Source of the DNA: Achatina immaculata
Lineage: Eukaryota > Mollusca > Gastropoda > Stylommatophora > Achatinidae
Assembly: GCA_009760885.1 (NCBI GenBank)
Contig: CM019693.1
Location: 47,622,751 to 47,686,750, forward strand
Length of the DNA stretch: 64,000 bases
Direction of reading: 5' to 3'
The position numbers and the translations under genes were made by a program. The notes below the pieces were generated by a model, which saw nothing but the letters and a program-made list of their open reading frames with translations, ran no database searches and was not told the DNA's origin. Shown here one piece after another: positions 21,800 through 33,892 of the stretch (positions are counted from its first letter, which is position 1; each line of letters starts with the position of its first letter).

Positions 21800-22706
21800 T
21801 CTCTTCTAGGATGTCAGGTTAAATTCAAAATATCTTCTAGGCTGTGGGTTAAATTCAAAATCTCTTCTAGGCTGTTGGTTAAATTCAAAATATCTTCTGG
21901 GCTGTCAGGTTAAATTCCAAATCTCTTCTAGGCTGTCAGGTTAAATTCAAAATCTATTCTAGGCTGTTGGGTTAAATTCAAAATCTCTTCTAGGCTGTGG
22001 GTTAAATTCAAAATCTCTTCTAGGCTGTGGGTTAAATTCAAAATCTCTTCTAGGCTGTGGATTAAATTCAAAATCTCTTCTAGGCTGTGGGTTAAATTCA
22101 AAATCTCTTCTAGGCTGTTGGTTAAATTCAAAATCTCTTCTAGGCTGTTGGTTAAATTAAAAATCTCTTCTAGGCTGTGGGTTAAATTAAAAATCTCTTC
22201 TAGGCTGTTGGTTAAATTCAAAATCTCTTCTAGGCTGTTGGGTTAAATTCGAAATCTCTTCTAGGCTGTTGGGTTAAATTCAAAATCTCTTCTAGGCTGT
22301 TGGGTTAAATTAAAAATCTCTTCTAGGCTGTTGGTTAAATTCAAAATCTCTTCTAGGCTGTTGGTTAAATTCAAAATCTCTTCTAGGCTGTTGGTTAAAT
22401 TCAAAATCTCTTCTAGGCTGTGGGTTAAATTCAAAATCTCTTCTAGGCTATTGGTTAAATTCAAAATCTCTTCTAGGCTGTGGGTTAAATTCAAAATCTC
22501 TTCTAGGCTGTGGGTTAAATTCAAAATCTCTTCTAGGCTGTTGGGTTAAATTAAAAATCTCTTCTAGGCTGTTGGTTAAATTCAAAATCTCTTCTAGTCT
22601 GTTGGTTAAATTCAAAATCTCTTCTAGTCTGTGGGTTAAATTCAAAATCTCTTCTAGGCTGTGGGTTAAATTAAAAATCTCTTCTAGGCTGTGGGTTAAA
22701 TTCAAG
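21800..22706. repeat. 30-bp minisatellite
   Basis: About 30 copies of TCTCTTCTAGGCTGTTGGTT + AAATTCAAAA. The unit is ten codons, so 70-97-codon ORFs appear on both strands; they are artefacts. TTCTAGG makes each unit look like a weak 3' splice site. Confidence 0.97.
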
Positions 22707-22747
22707 CATCATACACTGAAGTGTTCCAATGAGTGGCCAGAACATTA

Positions 22748-23222
22748 GTCACAAGTGTAACAATATAAACAGTAAATGCAATGATAATCATGTTGTAACA
22801 ATATAAACAGTAAATGCAATGATAATCATGTTGTAACAATATTTACATTAAGCGTAATAATAATCATGTTGTAGTAATATTTACATTAAGTGTAATAATA
22901 ATCATGTTGTAGCAATATTTAAATTAATCATAATGATAATCATGTTGTAGCAGTATAAGCATTAAGTGTATTGATAATTATTTTGTAGCAGATAAGCATT
23001 AAACATAATGATAATCATGTTATAGCAATATAAGCATTAAGCGCAATGACAATCATGTTGTAGCAGTATAAACGTTAAGTGTATTGATAATTATTTTGTA
23101 GCAGATAAGCATTAAACATAATGATAATCATGTTATAGCAATATAAGCATTAAGCACAATGACAGTCATGTTGTAGCAGTATAAACGTTAAGCGTAATGA
23201 TAATCGTGTTATAGCAGTGTAA
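22748..23222. repeat. ~42-bp minisatellite
   Basis: About ten diverged copies of AATGATAATCATGTTGTAGC + ATATAAACATTAAGCGT. Confidence 0.9.
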
Positions 23223-23267
23223 ACATTACAGACATCAACAAGGTAAAGCACAATGTAGACAGCATTG

Positions 23268-23478
23268 AATCAGAGCAGAACCAGCCTAGCTGAACATTAA
23301 GCTTAAACAGAACAAGAAACAGCCTAGCTGAATATTAAGCTTAAACAGAACAAGAAACAGCCTAACTGAACATTAAGCTTAAACAGAACAAGAAACAGCC
23401 TAGCTGAATATTAAGCTTAAACAGAACAAGAAACAGCCTAGCTGAATACTAAGCTTAAACAGAATAAGAAACAGCCTG
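23268..23478. repeat. 39-bp minisatellite
   Basis: Five copies of a unit with AAACAGAACAAGAAACAGCC and TAGCTGAATATTAAGCTT. Confidence 0.95.
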
Positions 23479-23587
23479 CTAACAGAACTGTGAGGTGCAG
23501 GTGATGCACAGATAACAAACTCTCTGACTTGTCCTCCATTGTTGTGGTCACTCTCTGTAAAGACCAGTCTCATAACTGACCAGCATT

Positions 23588-23992
23588 TGCACTTATAGCA
23601 AGCATGCACACATCTGTGAGAGCTAGCAAAGAACTAGTTTTATAGCAAGCATGCACACATCTGTGAGAGCTAGCAAAGAACTAGTTTTACAGCAAGCATG
23701 CACACATCTGTGAGAGCTAGCAAAGAACTAGTTTTATAGCAAGCATGCAGAGATCTGTGAGAGCTAGCAAAGAACTAGTTTTATAGCAAGCATGCAGACA
23801 TCTGTGAGAGCTAGCAAAGAACTAGTTTTATAGCAAGCATCTGTGAGAGGTAGCAAAGAACTAGTTTTACAGCAAGCATGCAGACATCTGTGAGAGGTAG
23901 CAAAGAACTAGTTTTACAGCAACCATGCAGACATCTGTGAGAGGTAGCAAAGAACTAGTTTTATAGCAAGCATGCAGACATCTGTGGGATCT
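23588..23992. repeat. 45-bp minisatellite, first array
   Basis: Nine copies of AGCAAGCATGCAGACATCTG + TGAGAGCTAGCAAAGAACTAGTTTTAT-type units. First part of a compound block repeated at 25741-27434. Confidence 0.95.
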
Positions 23993-24087
23993 AGACAACG
24001 GTCTGGTTTGTTTATAGCAAGCTCACTGATAACTGTGAGATCTAGACAAAGGTCCAGTTTAGGCACTGATTTTGTAAGAAAAATGTG

Positions 24088-24355
24088 GAGACTGGACACC
24101 TTGATTACCTATACATTTAACTAGAACTTTTGACTGGGACACCTTGATTACCTATACATTTAACTAGAACTTTTGACTGGGACACCTTGATTACCTATAC
24201 ATTTAACTAGAACTTTTGACTGGGACACCTTGATTACCTATACATTTAACTAGAACTTTTGACTGGGACACCTTGATTACCTATACATTTAAGTAGAACT
24301 TTTGACTGGAACACTTGATTACCTATGCATTTAACTAAAACTTTTGACTGGGACA
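24088..24355. repeat. 43-bp minisatellite, first array
   Basis: Six copies containing GACACCTTGATTACCTATAC and TTTAACTAGAACTTTTGACT. Second part of the compound block. Confidence 0.95.
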
Positions 24356-24747
24356 GACTGTATTTATAAAAACACATCTGTTAGAAACTGTGGCTCTCCT
24401 ATCCTGTTTGCCTGGAGATGGTGTACTTTGCAGTTATTTTATAAATGAAAAAATACTGCACAGTTTTTTGTGCTTTTCTAACTTTTAGTATTCTTTGAAC
24501 TATGAACTTTATGTCTGAACATAGAAAAACATGAATGTATCCGGTGGATGCGCAGTGATGTGCTCTTTCTAGAATAGGAATTATGAAGTCAATAATCAAA
24601 TCTGTGAATCTAAAAATAGAAAAACAAAAAAAACCGGATCATGTTGCACAAATTACCAACCTAATGTTAAGCCTAACCTTGATTGCTAGAGACACTTTGT
24701 AATGGCATTGATGTTTACATACTACTCTGCTATATAGGACCAACCCT
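24356..24747. other. spacer of compound block, copy 1
   Basis: Unique AT-rich DNA, repeated nearly unchanged at 26385-26787. No coding signal beyond a 66-codon ORF without features. Confidence 0.5.
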
Positions 24748-25490
24748 GTGACATAACAAAATACACAAGCATAACTTACAACAACACAACACACAAGCAT
24801 AACTTACAACAACAAAACACAGGCATAACTTACAACAACAAAACACACAAGCATAACTTACAACAACACAACACACAAGCATAACTTACAACAACAAAAC
24901 ACACAGGCATAACTTACAACAACACAACACACAAGCATAACTTACAACAACAAAACACAGGCATAACTTACAACAACAAAACACACAAGCATAACTTACA
25001 ACAACACAACACACAAGCATAACTTACAACAACACAACACACAAGCATAACTTACAACAACAAAACACACAAGCATAACTTACAACAACAAAACACACAA
25101 GCATAACTTACAACAACACAACACACAAGCATAACTTACAACAACAAAACACATAAGCATAACTTACAACAACACAACACACAAGCATAATTTACAACAA
25201 CAAAACACAGGCATAACTTACAACAACAAAACACACAAGCATAACTTACAACAACAAAACACACAGGCATAACTTACAACAACAAAACACATAAGCATAA
25301 CTTACAACAACAAAACACACAAGCATAACTTACAGCAACAAAACACACAGGCATAACTTACAACAACAAAACACACAGGCATAACTTACAACAACAAAAC
25401 ACACAGGCATAACTTACAACAATAAAACACACAAGCATAACTTACAACAACAAAACACACAGGCATAACTTACAACAAAACACAAATATG
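24748..25490. repeat. 26-27-bp minisatellite, first array
   Basis: About 28 copies of AGCATAACTTACAACAACAA + AACACAC variants. Confidence 0.97.
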
Positions 25491-25740
25491 CGAATAAGTG
25501 AATCATTTTGTACAACTGTACGTTCAATGTACAAAGAAATAAATAAAATTTGCACTATAAATGTATGATGTGGTAGCCATGAAGGCCAACCTGGATTACC
25601 CTGAAAATGGCTGGCTAAAGGAACTATGGTGAAACTGCAGTAGACCTAGCAAGCTGATGGCGCTTTTTCTCTTGCTAAAGCCAGTAAAAGATGGGGTATT
25701 ACAGAAACACTCAGAAGTACATCAGGAAAATCACCAAGGT
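25491..25740. other. unexplained conserved spacer, copy 1
   Basis: A 250-bp segment with richer sequence complexity than its surroundings. It is repeated at about 27180-27434, where unrelated sequence follows. A forward frame reads AMKANLDYPENGWLKELW before a stop. I do not recognise it; it could be a transposon relic or an old exon. Confidence 0.4.
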
Positions 25741-27434
25741 TTATAGCAAGCATACAGACATCTGTGAGAGCTAGCAAAGAACTAGTTTTATAGCAAGCAT
25801 GCAGAGATCTGTGAGAGCTAGCAAAGAACTAGTTTTATAGCAAGCATGCAGACATCTGTGAGAGCTAGTAAAGAACTAGTTTTATAGCAAGCATACAGAC
25901 AATCTGTGAGCGCTAGCAAAGAACTAGTTTTATAGCAAGCATGCAGAGATCTGTGAGAGCTAGCAAAGAACTAGTTTTATAGCAAGCATGCAGACATCTG
26001 TGAGAGCTAGCAAAGAACTAGTTTTATAGCAAGAAAGCAGGCATCTGTGATAGGTAGCAAAGAACTAGTTTTACAGCAAGCATGCAGACATCTGTGAGAG
26101 GTAGCAAAGAACTAGTTTTATAGCAAGCATGCAGACATCTGTGGGATCTAGACAACGGTCTGGTTTGTTTATAGCAAGCTCACTGATACCTGTGAGATCT
26201 AGACAAAGGTCCAATTTAGGCACTGATTTTGTAAGAAAAATGTGGAGACTGGACACCTTGATTACCTATACATTTAACTAGAACTTTTGACTGGGACACC
26301 TTGATTACCTATACATTTAACTAGAACTTTTGACTGGGACACCTTGATTACCTATGCATTTAACTAAAACTTTTGACTGGGACAGACTGTATTTATAAAA
26401 ACACATCTGTTAGAAACTGTGGCTCTCCTGTCCTGTTTGCCTGGAGATGGTGTACTTTGCAGTTATTTTATAAATGAAAAAATACTGCACAGTTTTTTGT
26501 GCTTTTCTAACTTTTAGTATTCTTTGAACTATGAACTTTATGTCTGAACATAGAAAAACATGAATGTATCCGGTGGATGCGCAGTGATGTGCTCTTTCTA
26601 GAATAGGAATTATGAAGTCAATAATCAAATCTGTGAATCTAAAAATAGAAAAACAAAAAAAACCAGATCATGTTGCACAAATTACCAACCTAATGTTAAG
26701 CCTAACCTTGATTGCTAGAGACACTTTGTAATGGCATTGATGTTTACATACTACTCTGCTATATAAGACCAACCCTGTGACATAACAAAACACACAAGCA
26801 TAACTTACAACAACAAAACACATGCATAACTTACAACAACAAAACACACAAGCATAACTTACAACAACAAAATACACAGGCATAACTTACAACAACAAAA
26901 CACATAAGCATAACTTACAACAACAAAACAACAAGCATAACTTGCAGCAACAAAACACACAGGCATAACTTACAACAACAAAACACATAAGCATAACTTA
27001 CAACAACAAAACAACAAGCATAACTTGCAGCAACAAAACACACAGGCATAACTTACAACAACAAAACACATAAGCATAACTTACAACAACAAAACAACAA
27101 GCATAACTTGCAGCAACAAAACACACAGGCATAACTTACAACAACAAAACACACAGGCATAACTTACAACAAAACACAAATATGCAAATACGTGAATCAT
27201 TTTGTACAACTGTACGTTCAATGTTCAAAGAAATAAATAAAATTTGCACTATAAATGTATGATGTGGTAGCCATGAAGGCCAACCTGGATTACCCTGAAA
27301 ATGGCTGGCTAAAGGAACTATGGTGAAACTGCAGTAGACCTAGCAAGCTGATGGCGCTTTTTCTCTTGCTAAAGCCAGTAAAAGATGGGGTATTACAGAA
27401 ACACTCAGAAGTACATCAGGAAAATCACCAAGGT
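25741..27434. repeat. second copy of the compound minisatellite block
   Basis: Repeats in the same order: the 45-bp array (25741-26130), the spacer with GGTCTGGTTTGTTTATAGCA, the 43-bp array (about 26240-26385), the AT-rich spacer, the 26-27-bp array (26788-27178) and the conserved spacer (27180-27434). The arrays have fewer copies here (3 against 6 for the 43-bp unit; about 14 against 28 for the 26-bp unit). Confidence 0.95.
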
Positions 27435-27503
27435 CACTTATACCATGGCCCAAAACCACAGCTGTATCACCCTCAAAACACCATGGTATAAGAGGATGGA
27501 TGA

Positions 27504-27607
27504 AGTAAAGTACTATAAATGTAATCTAGTAGAGTAAAGTACTATAAATGTAATCTAGTAAAGTAAAGTACTATAAATGTAATCTGGAAGTAATCTAATA
27601 AAGTAAA
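27504..27607. repeat. ~27-bp minisatellite
   Basis: Four imperfect copies of AAGTACTATAAATGTAATCT + AGTAAAGT. Confidence 0.85.
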
Positions 27608-27966
27608 GTAGATTCGTCTCCATTCCAACCAAATTATATATAAATACACACACACACGAAGAGTAAAAAAAAAAAGAGGGGGGGGGGAATGACTTTCCAT
27701 TCTGAAGCTGAAAACAAGAAATGAGCAAATAAAGGGAGAACAAAGTACTCCATCACATGTTTATCATACTGTGTGTCCATCAGTCTGTCTGTATAAGCTT
27801 ATAGAAGTTAATGAGGATTAGAAATGAGAAAAAAGTTCGTATGGTACCATGACGAACAGCATAACATACATACATACAAGGCTTGTAATTCTGTACTGTA
27901 AAATTATATGTAGATACTTTGGACATCAGCCCAAGCAACACAGTGGTCTAAATGAAAATCAGCAAA
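27608..27966. other. no gene seen
   Basis: AT-rich DNA with CA, A and G homopolymers, up to the TA that flanks the mariner. Confidence 0.4.
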
Positions 27967-28074
27967 TACGAGGGGCGTTCAGAAAATAATGCACCACATC
28001 GTTTTTCTCAGGAGCTTTTAAAAAGCATGAAATTTATACACAATATACATGGATATGTCATGTAAACATCGGTA

Positions 28075-28757
28075 TTATTTAGCACAATCCCCGTCAACTT
28101 GTACGGCTTTATGCCAGCGCGAAACAAGTGCATGTATTCCTAGCCCATACCAGATTTTCTCTTGATTATGTAGCCATTTCTTCGCTGCATGAATCACTCC
28201 TTTGTCATTTTCTAAACTTACCCCTCGGAGTGCATCTTTAAGTGGACCAAACAGATAGAAATCAGAGGGTGCCAAATCGGGACTATGGGGTGGATGGGGT
28301 AGTACAGTCCAACCTAATTTGGTGATTGCTTCCCGTGTTGCCAGACTTGTGTGAGGGCGCGCATTGTCATGAAGGAGAAGCAGGTCTGCTGGATTCTTGT
28401 GCGGCCAAACTCTGCAAAAACGCTGATTGAGTTTTTTCAATGTCTTAATGTAAGCTTGCGAATTGATTGTCTCTCCTCTTGGCATAACATCCACAAGAAT
28501 CACACTTTCAATGTCCCAAAAGACAGTGACTATGACCTTTCCAGCTGAAGGAGTTGTCTTGAGTTTCTTTCTTCGTGGTGTTTGGGGATGATGCCACTCC
28601 ATTGACTGTCTTTTTGTCTCAGGTTCAAAATGATGTGCCCAGGTTTCATTACCTGTTATGATCTTTGACAAAAAGTTCTCTCCCTCAGCATTGAAACGCT
28701 CCAATAATTCAGAAGAAATTGCTTTCCTTTGCAATCGATGGTCATTTGTGATTGATT
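28075..28757 (-). pseudogene. mariner transposase, catalytic part
   Basis: From the break the - strand reads NDHRLQRKAISSELLERF and goes on as an open frame to 28075. It includes KRQSMEWHHP, PSAGKVIVTVFWD, LLLHDNARPHTS (second catalytic Asp) and HSPDLAPSDFYLFGPLK (third Asp, 34 residues later, the D,D34D spacing of mariner). The first catalytic Asp, normally in TGDE, is Asn here (ITGNETW near 28650). The enzyme would be inactive even without the LINE insertion. Confidence 0.93.
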
Positions 28758-29089
28758 GATTGATTGATTGATCTTTATTTCAAAAGGGTTAAGAATTGGG
28801 CACGCAGGCCCGTCTGACATTTTGCCCTTTATCATACATCTTTCACTCTATTCCAGACATTCTACAAATATGCTGTTCATGTAACAAACATAACTAACAT
28901 TGAAGCTGAGAGACATAAAATAAAATATAACATTTACGTTTCGCTCTTAAACATTCACTCAGTACAGAAGTAACTACATACATTATAAATGACTATCTAC
29001 TAAACAAAATTTTCGGGACTATTCAGAAAACAGTTAATTGTATTTGGTGTCTGTAAGAGCAGTTTAAGATAACTTTTAAGTTTTATAAT

Positions 29090-30205
29090 TCATGGAGGCA
29101 TGTAGTCGACATCAAATAGATATTGGGAAAGCTTGTAGTTGTAGGAAGGACTATAATTTATATTTTTTATATAGGATGGGAGGGTATTCCAAAGATGAGC
29201 AGCAGAATAACTAAAGCTTTTCTTGTAAAGATCAAGTCTAGGTTTTGGAAGACATACGTTGTTCAAGTGTTGGCTGCACTTTGGGCTAAATTTAAACAGG
29301 TTCCATAGATACAGCGGGGCATGCCGTGAAAGAATTTGATGTACTAACTTGGCTTTGTTGAAGAGGAACCTGTTCTTAAGAGGTAGTATTTTGATACGTT
29401 TGTGATGGTTAGTTGTTTGTGCTTGATCTTTGTCACTAATAAGCTTTACTACTCGCTTTTGGAGTGAGCAAAGCCTCTTTGTATTTGACACTGAGCAACC
29501 ATCCCAAACTGTTGAGCAATAGTCTAAATGTGTTTGTATATGAGATATGTAGTATGTCTTCCTAGTGTCTTGATCGATGAAGTGCTTAATTTTAGCTAAT
29601 TGGTATACTTTTTGTGCGATGAGTTTTGTTAGACATTGCACATGAGAGTTCCAGGTCAGATGTTGGTCAATAATAAGACCTAGTGTTTTGTGCTCGCTAA
29701 CGTTTTCTATCTGTGATGTTTCTGTACAGAGCAGAAGTGTTGTTTTTATTGCGTTTTGTAGTTTCTGTCTTGTTGTTATGAGCATTGATTTTGTTTTATC
29801 GGTGTTTATAATCATGCCATTATTTTTGCTCCATCTAATTAAATTGTATAACTCGACCTGAAGAGTTGATTCTAGATTAACACAATCGTAGTCACTGGTG
29901 TAGACTGTGCAATCATCAGCAAAAAGGTCACAAGAAGAGTGTTTAAGTTGAAGTGGAAGATCATTGATATAGATAGCAAAGAGCAATGGGCCTAGAATAG
30001 AACCTTGCGGAACACCAGTGTCAACTGTAGCAGAATTTGATAGAGAATTGTTGAAGAATACTACCTCTTGTCTGTCTGAAAGAAACGATGCAATTAATTT
30101 TATTAGGTTAGGGTGCAATTTATAAGTCTTTATTTTTCTTACAAGAATATCGTGGTCAGTCATATCAAATGCCTTTTTAAAGTCAACAAAGATGGCTGTC
30201 GTCAT
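29090..30205 (-). pseudogene. Jockey-type LINE reverse transcriptase
   Basis: 371 codons: AIFVDFKKAFDMTDHDIL, GVPQGSILGPLLFAIYINDL, CDLFADDCTVY (catalytic Asp pair), MIINTDKTKSML and LGLIIDQHLTWNSHV, then a C-terminal region with YCSTVWDGCS and LWNTLPSYIKN. The catalytic region is intact. The upstream RT motifs are in other frames between 30206 and 31130 (for example a 30921-31115 piece), so the ORF is broken. Confidence 0.9.
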
Positions 30206-31130
30206 TTATGTTTATTAACCAGTTTTCTGTCATTTTGGTAAGAGCTGTGTGGCAGGAATGATTGGGTCTAAAGCCTGACTGACTGTCTATGAGTAAATTG
30301 TTCTCTTGCATGTGTCATAGAGTTATTTTGTATATGTGTTTTTCGAGTGGTTTTGATAATGACGATACTATGGATATTGGTCTATAGTTGGTAAGATTGT
30401 TGGATGAGCCAGATTTAGAGAGAGGATACACCTTAGCAGTTTTAAAAGCCTCAGGGAAATAACATTTTGCAATGCACTGGTTGTAAATATATGTTAGTGT
30501 ATGTGAAATGACAGGTGCAGCATAACGTAAGATCTTATTACTAATATCATCAAGCCCAGCTGTATTGTTTTTTAAGGTTAAGAGATAACTGTGAACTTCA
30601 CTGACTGTTAAGAATGGAATGTGTAACTGTTTAAAATCAGTACATCTGCTGTCCAGGAATGTTTGTAGTTCATGTAAGTCACATACAGGAGCTGATATTG
30701 ATGATTTAAGAACGTTGATTTCTTCTCTAAAATGTGTACTGATATGTGCGCTAGTGTATGCACGATTGATGGTTTGAGAATCAAATTCTTTTCTTTTATT
30801 TGATAGGGTATTTATGGCTTTCCAAATTGATTTACTGTCTGATTTATTCTGTATTAGATTCCTGAAGTAATTTTTTTTCTCTTGTCTTATTAAGTATTGA
30901 ACTTTGTTTCTGAGTGAACACTAGGTCATAAAGTCCTTGATTTTGTGCTCCCGGTCACGTTCTCTCATGGATTGTAATATTTCAGGTGTTATCCATGGTG
31001 ACTTTGTCTGGTGTTTTACTCTCACCTCTTTCATGGGGACATGTTTGTCTAATATATATCTGAAGATCTTTAGCCAATATTTTATTGCATCATCAGGGTC
31101 AGTTAGTTGGTACACGTGTGTAAGTGAAGA

Positions 31131-31902
31131 TTATTGCAAATCATTAAGGAATAATTCTAGGTTAAATTTTCTGAAGCTTCTAAATTTCATACTGATGTGA
31201 TTGTGTTTAGGAAGTTTATACCCTTTTCTTGTCCACGTACAGCAGACTGGGTAATGATCACTTAACAAAGTATGAGGGATGTTACATTCAATGATGTTTT
31301 CTGGTTGGGCTACATATATATGATCTAATATTGAGGATGATACTTCTGTTACTCTGGTAGGTTTGGTGACAATTTGGCAAAGATTATAGGATAATATAAT
31401 ATTGCTCCAAGTTAGATTTGATTGTCTTAGATCTATGTTGAAATCTCCAAGAATGATAATATCTTTGAACCTAAAGGTTGAAAGCTCATCCATCATAGTC
31501 GTGAAGTGATCGTACCACAGAGATGATGCATTTGGATTACGGTACAAAAGTCCAATAATGAATGGACTTTGGTTTGGCATTTTAACTTCCATCCAAATAC
31601 ATTCTACCTCTGATGATTCAAGGTCTTCTCTACGACTAAACTGGATAGTTGTGGAGACATACATTACTAGACCTGTTTCTAGTTTCCTGGTTGGGTCACG
31701 CCGGATCAGGTTAAAACCGTTAAATTCTAATATCTTCAACGGTTATGTTCCTATTTAAACGGCTTTCAGAGAAGCCAAAAATGTGGAAATTTTGATGTAA
31801 TATGTGTGTTACTTCAGGAATTTTACCTAATAGGTGATATACATTCAGATGGCCTAATCGAAGTCCTTCTTTATGTAACCATTTTTCGGTAGGTGGGGTC
31901 AT
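31131..31902 (-). pseudogene. Jockey-type LINE endonuclease
   Basis: Two overlapping open pieces: 31902-31720 (RLGHLNVYHLLGKIPEV, GFSESRLNR) and 31739-31131 (IIGLLYRNPNASS, IIILGDFNIDLRQS, TKPTRVTEVSSSILDHIYV, LLSDHYPVCC). These are the ordered APE motifs with the catalytic D and H residues. One frameshift separates the pieces near 31730. Confidence 0.88.
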
Positions 31903-32385
31903 TTTATTTTCCTGTCTCCTGTTACTGGTTTGAAAATAATTCCTATTATGATACTTAATACTGAAGTAAATAAACCTTTAAATACTACACAGAGACACAC
32001 TCTGTATATTAAACTTTCAACTGGTACACAACTCACTAGCTGAAATAATTGGAAGCCGAAAGAGAGACACGTCTAACTACAGAATAATTAAACGCTGAAA
32101 TGTGTGAATTCACTAACAAGTTGAGTAATTAAGTATATAGTTCTCACACACAAACAGATACAACTCACAAACTGCAAGGACCTATAGAAAGTTGACAAGA
32201 ATTAGAAAAATAGATACAAAAGAAAAGGGGCAAGAAATAAAACGCAATAATAAAACGTAAAGAATTCTAAATAAACGTAAGAATGAAGATATCAGTCACT
32301 ATGTCTTGCTGAGTAATAATTCTTTTTTGACATTGCGGGTTGAAGGTTTCAGTTTGTGATGGATTACAATGATACTGCCATCAGT

Positions 32386-32790
32386 TTAAGGCATGTGGTG
32401 TCTGTAAGGTACCATGCCATGTGAATTATGCAGAGATAACATATAGGCATGACTCAAGGCTGCAGGGCTAAATTGCAACAAATACTGCAGCTCCAGATTT
32501 CTTTGAGGATGTTGCATGGAACGTGCTTGTGTGTTGAGCTCTTCCAATGAGGAAGAATCCTGACGTTGTTGACGCTCGTATCGGCTCGTCTGACCGTCTG
32601 AGGCTGACATGAGGGTAGGGGTGGAAACATTGTGTCATAGTCGGTGGTTTGCTGTGGAACAGGTGGTGCAGATTTGGAGGTCCCTATGGTTTTAGTGCTC
32701 GGAGTAGAGCTGGCTTTATGGGGGTTTTCTGTTGGACGTGAGTGTTGTTTATGGACATCCAACTGTACTACGTCTTTCTGTAGTGTACGT
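32386..32790 (-). pseudogene. putative ORF1 region of the Jockey-type LINE
   Basis: Two overlapping open pieces rich in Pro, Ser, Thr and Gln (PPVPQQTTDYDTMFPPLPS; MSASDGQTSRYERQQRQ). No zinc knuckle or RRM motif is visible. The call rests on its place 5' of the endonuclease in the same insertion. Confidence 0.5.
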
Positions 32791-33270
32791 TCTGGAAACG
32801 TGAGACTTCGAGGAATCCAGCTTGCACAAACCTTAAAAAAAATCATAGAGCTTTTATAACTGCATTTGCACTACCATTGCTGACGGACACCTTTAAGGCC
32901 AATTGTTGAGTAGTGATACGCCTATCAGTAAGAATAATGCCCTCAGCGCATTTCAACATTTCTGCCTTTGTGGCTGTGGCAGGACGTCCACAGCGCGGCC
33001 GATCATGCAACTCCTTATCTCTATTTATTGATTCTTTGGTTCTCTAAACCCAGCGACCGGCTGTATTCCTGTCGACTCCAAAACTTCCATACACATCACA
33101 TAGATGCTTGTCAATGTTTACAACAGTTTCCTTCTCTGCAACGAGAAATCCTATCACAATTCGCTGCTTATACCACAAGTTGCTAACATGCTCTATTTCA
33201 ACGGTTAGGGCACCCATATTCTGTGGCTGGTTGCGGTACAATTTGGTTCACACAATCGGCACATGCCATA
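32791..33270 (-). pseudogene. mariner transposase, N-terminal DNA-binding part
   Basis: On the - strand: VEIEHVSNLWYKQRIVIGFL, EKETVVNIDKHLCDVYG, VDRNTAGRWV, then in a shifted frame DRPRCGRPATATKAEML, DRRITTQQLAL and KVCASWIPRSLT. This is the paired HTH region of mariner transposases, with the WxPRxLT motif just before the catalytic domain. The LINE interrupts straight after PRSLT, and NDHRLQRK continues at 28757. Confidence 0.9.
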
Positions 33271-33534
33271 TTTAAAGTGCGCAAAATTTCATGCTATCTT
33301 CATTATCAGCTAAAAAAAAAATGATGTGGTGCATTACTTTCTGTACGCCCCTAGTATAAACACTGGTATTTTTTTTTCTTGAAATGAAATCTATAAGGGA
33401 AAATGATAATAAAATGATCTGTTGTCACAAAATAATTGTGATAGTTTCATGGTTTTCAGACACATTGATATTGCGTCCATAATGTCTTGACGGCAACTGG
33501 CACATTTGTGTGTGGCATAACTTCTTAAATTAAA

Positions 33535-33790
33535 AAAAAAATAGAAGGGTTCTATTGACACAGATGGCCCGTCTCTTTCTGCACTATACACATTCTAAGA
33601 AGAAAAAAAGGTTCTATTAACACAGATGGCCCCTCTATCTCTGCACTATACACATTCTAAGAAGAAAAAAAGGTTCTATTAACACAGATGGCCCCTCTAT
33701 CTCTGCACTATACACATTCTAAGAAGAAAAAGGGTTCTATTGACACAGATGGCCCCTCTATCTCTCCACTATACACATTCTAAAAAAAAA
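33535..33790. repeat. ~62-bp minisatellite
   Basis: Four copies of a unit with GGTTCTATTAACACAGATGG and CTCTGCACTATACACATTCT. Confidence 0.95.
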
Positions 33791-33892
33791 ACACTGAAAA
33801 GCTTCACTCAAAGTGAGCCACCAAGAAACTATCAGGGGAAAAAATAATGCAGTGCGCTTTACCATGTTAAGCTATGGGAAAAATCTACTACA

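Larger units (their letters stand above)
28760..32800 (-). mobile_element. near full-length Jockey-superfamily LINE inserted in the mariner
   Basis: On the - strand: ORF1-like region (32790-32386), apurinic endonuclease (31902-31131), RT (30205-29090) and a 3' tail of (TCAA)n at about 28760-28782. The RT and GDFN-type endonuclease place it in the CR1/Jockey group of LINEs without RNase H. Possible target-site duplication is only GTGA (28758-28761 and near 32803), not decisive. The length of about 4 kb suggests a nearly complete copy. Several frameshifts lie between the endonuclease and RT. Confidence 0.88.
27969..33354 (-). mobile_element. mariner transposon split by a LINE
   Basis: The left end CGAGGGGCGTTCAGAAAATA (27969) and the right end, read on the - strand as CTAGGGGCGTACAGAAAGTA (33354), are matching terminal inverted repeats. 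Both are flanked by TA (27967-27968 and 33355-33356), the mariner target. The transposase runs on the - strand. A ~4-kb LINE at about 28760-32800 interrupts it; without the LINE the element is about 1.33 kb, the normal mariner size. Confidence 0.95.

Noticed and set aside
21928..22705. ORFs of 72-97 codons with LTHSLEEILN-type repeats
   Set aside because: The 30-bp repeat unit is ten codons long, so ORFs appear on both strands as artefacts.
22748..25490. Direct repeats with spacers as a possible CRISPR array
   Set aside because: Units are contiguous tandem copies without unique spacers, and the DNA is eukaryotic.
28351..28548. Forward ORF inside the mariner
   Set aside because: Antisense to the transposase, which has clear catalytic motifs.
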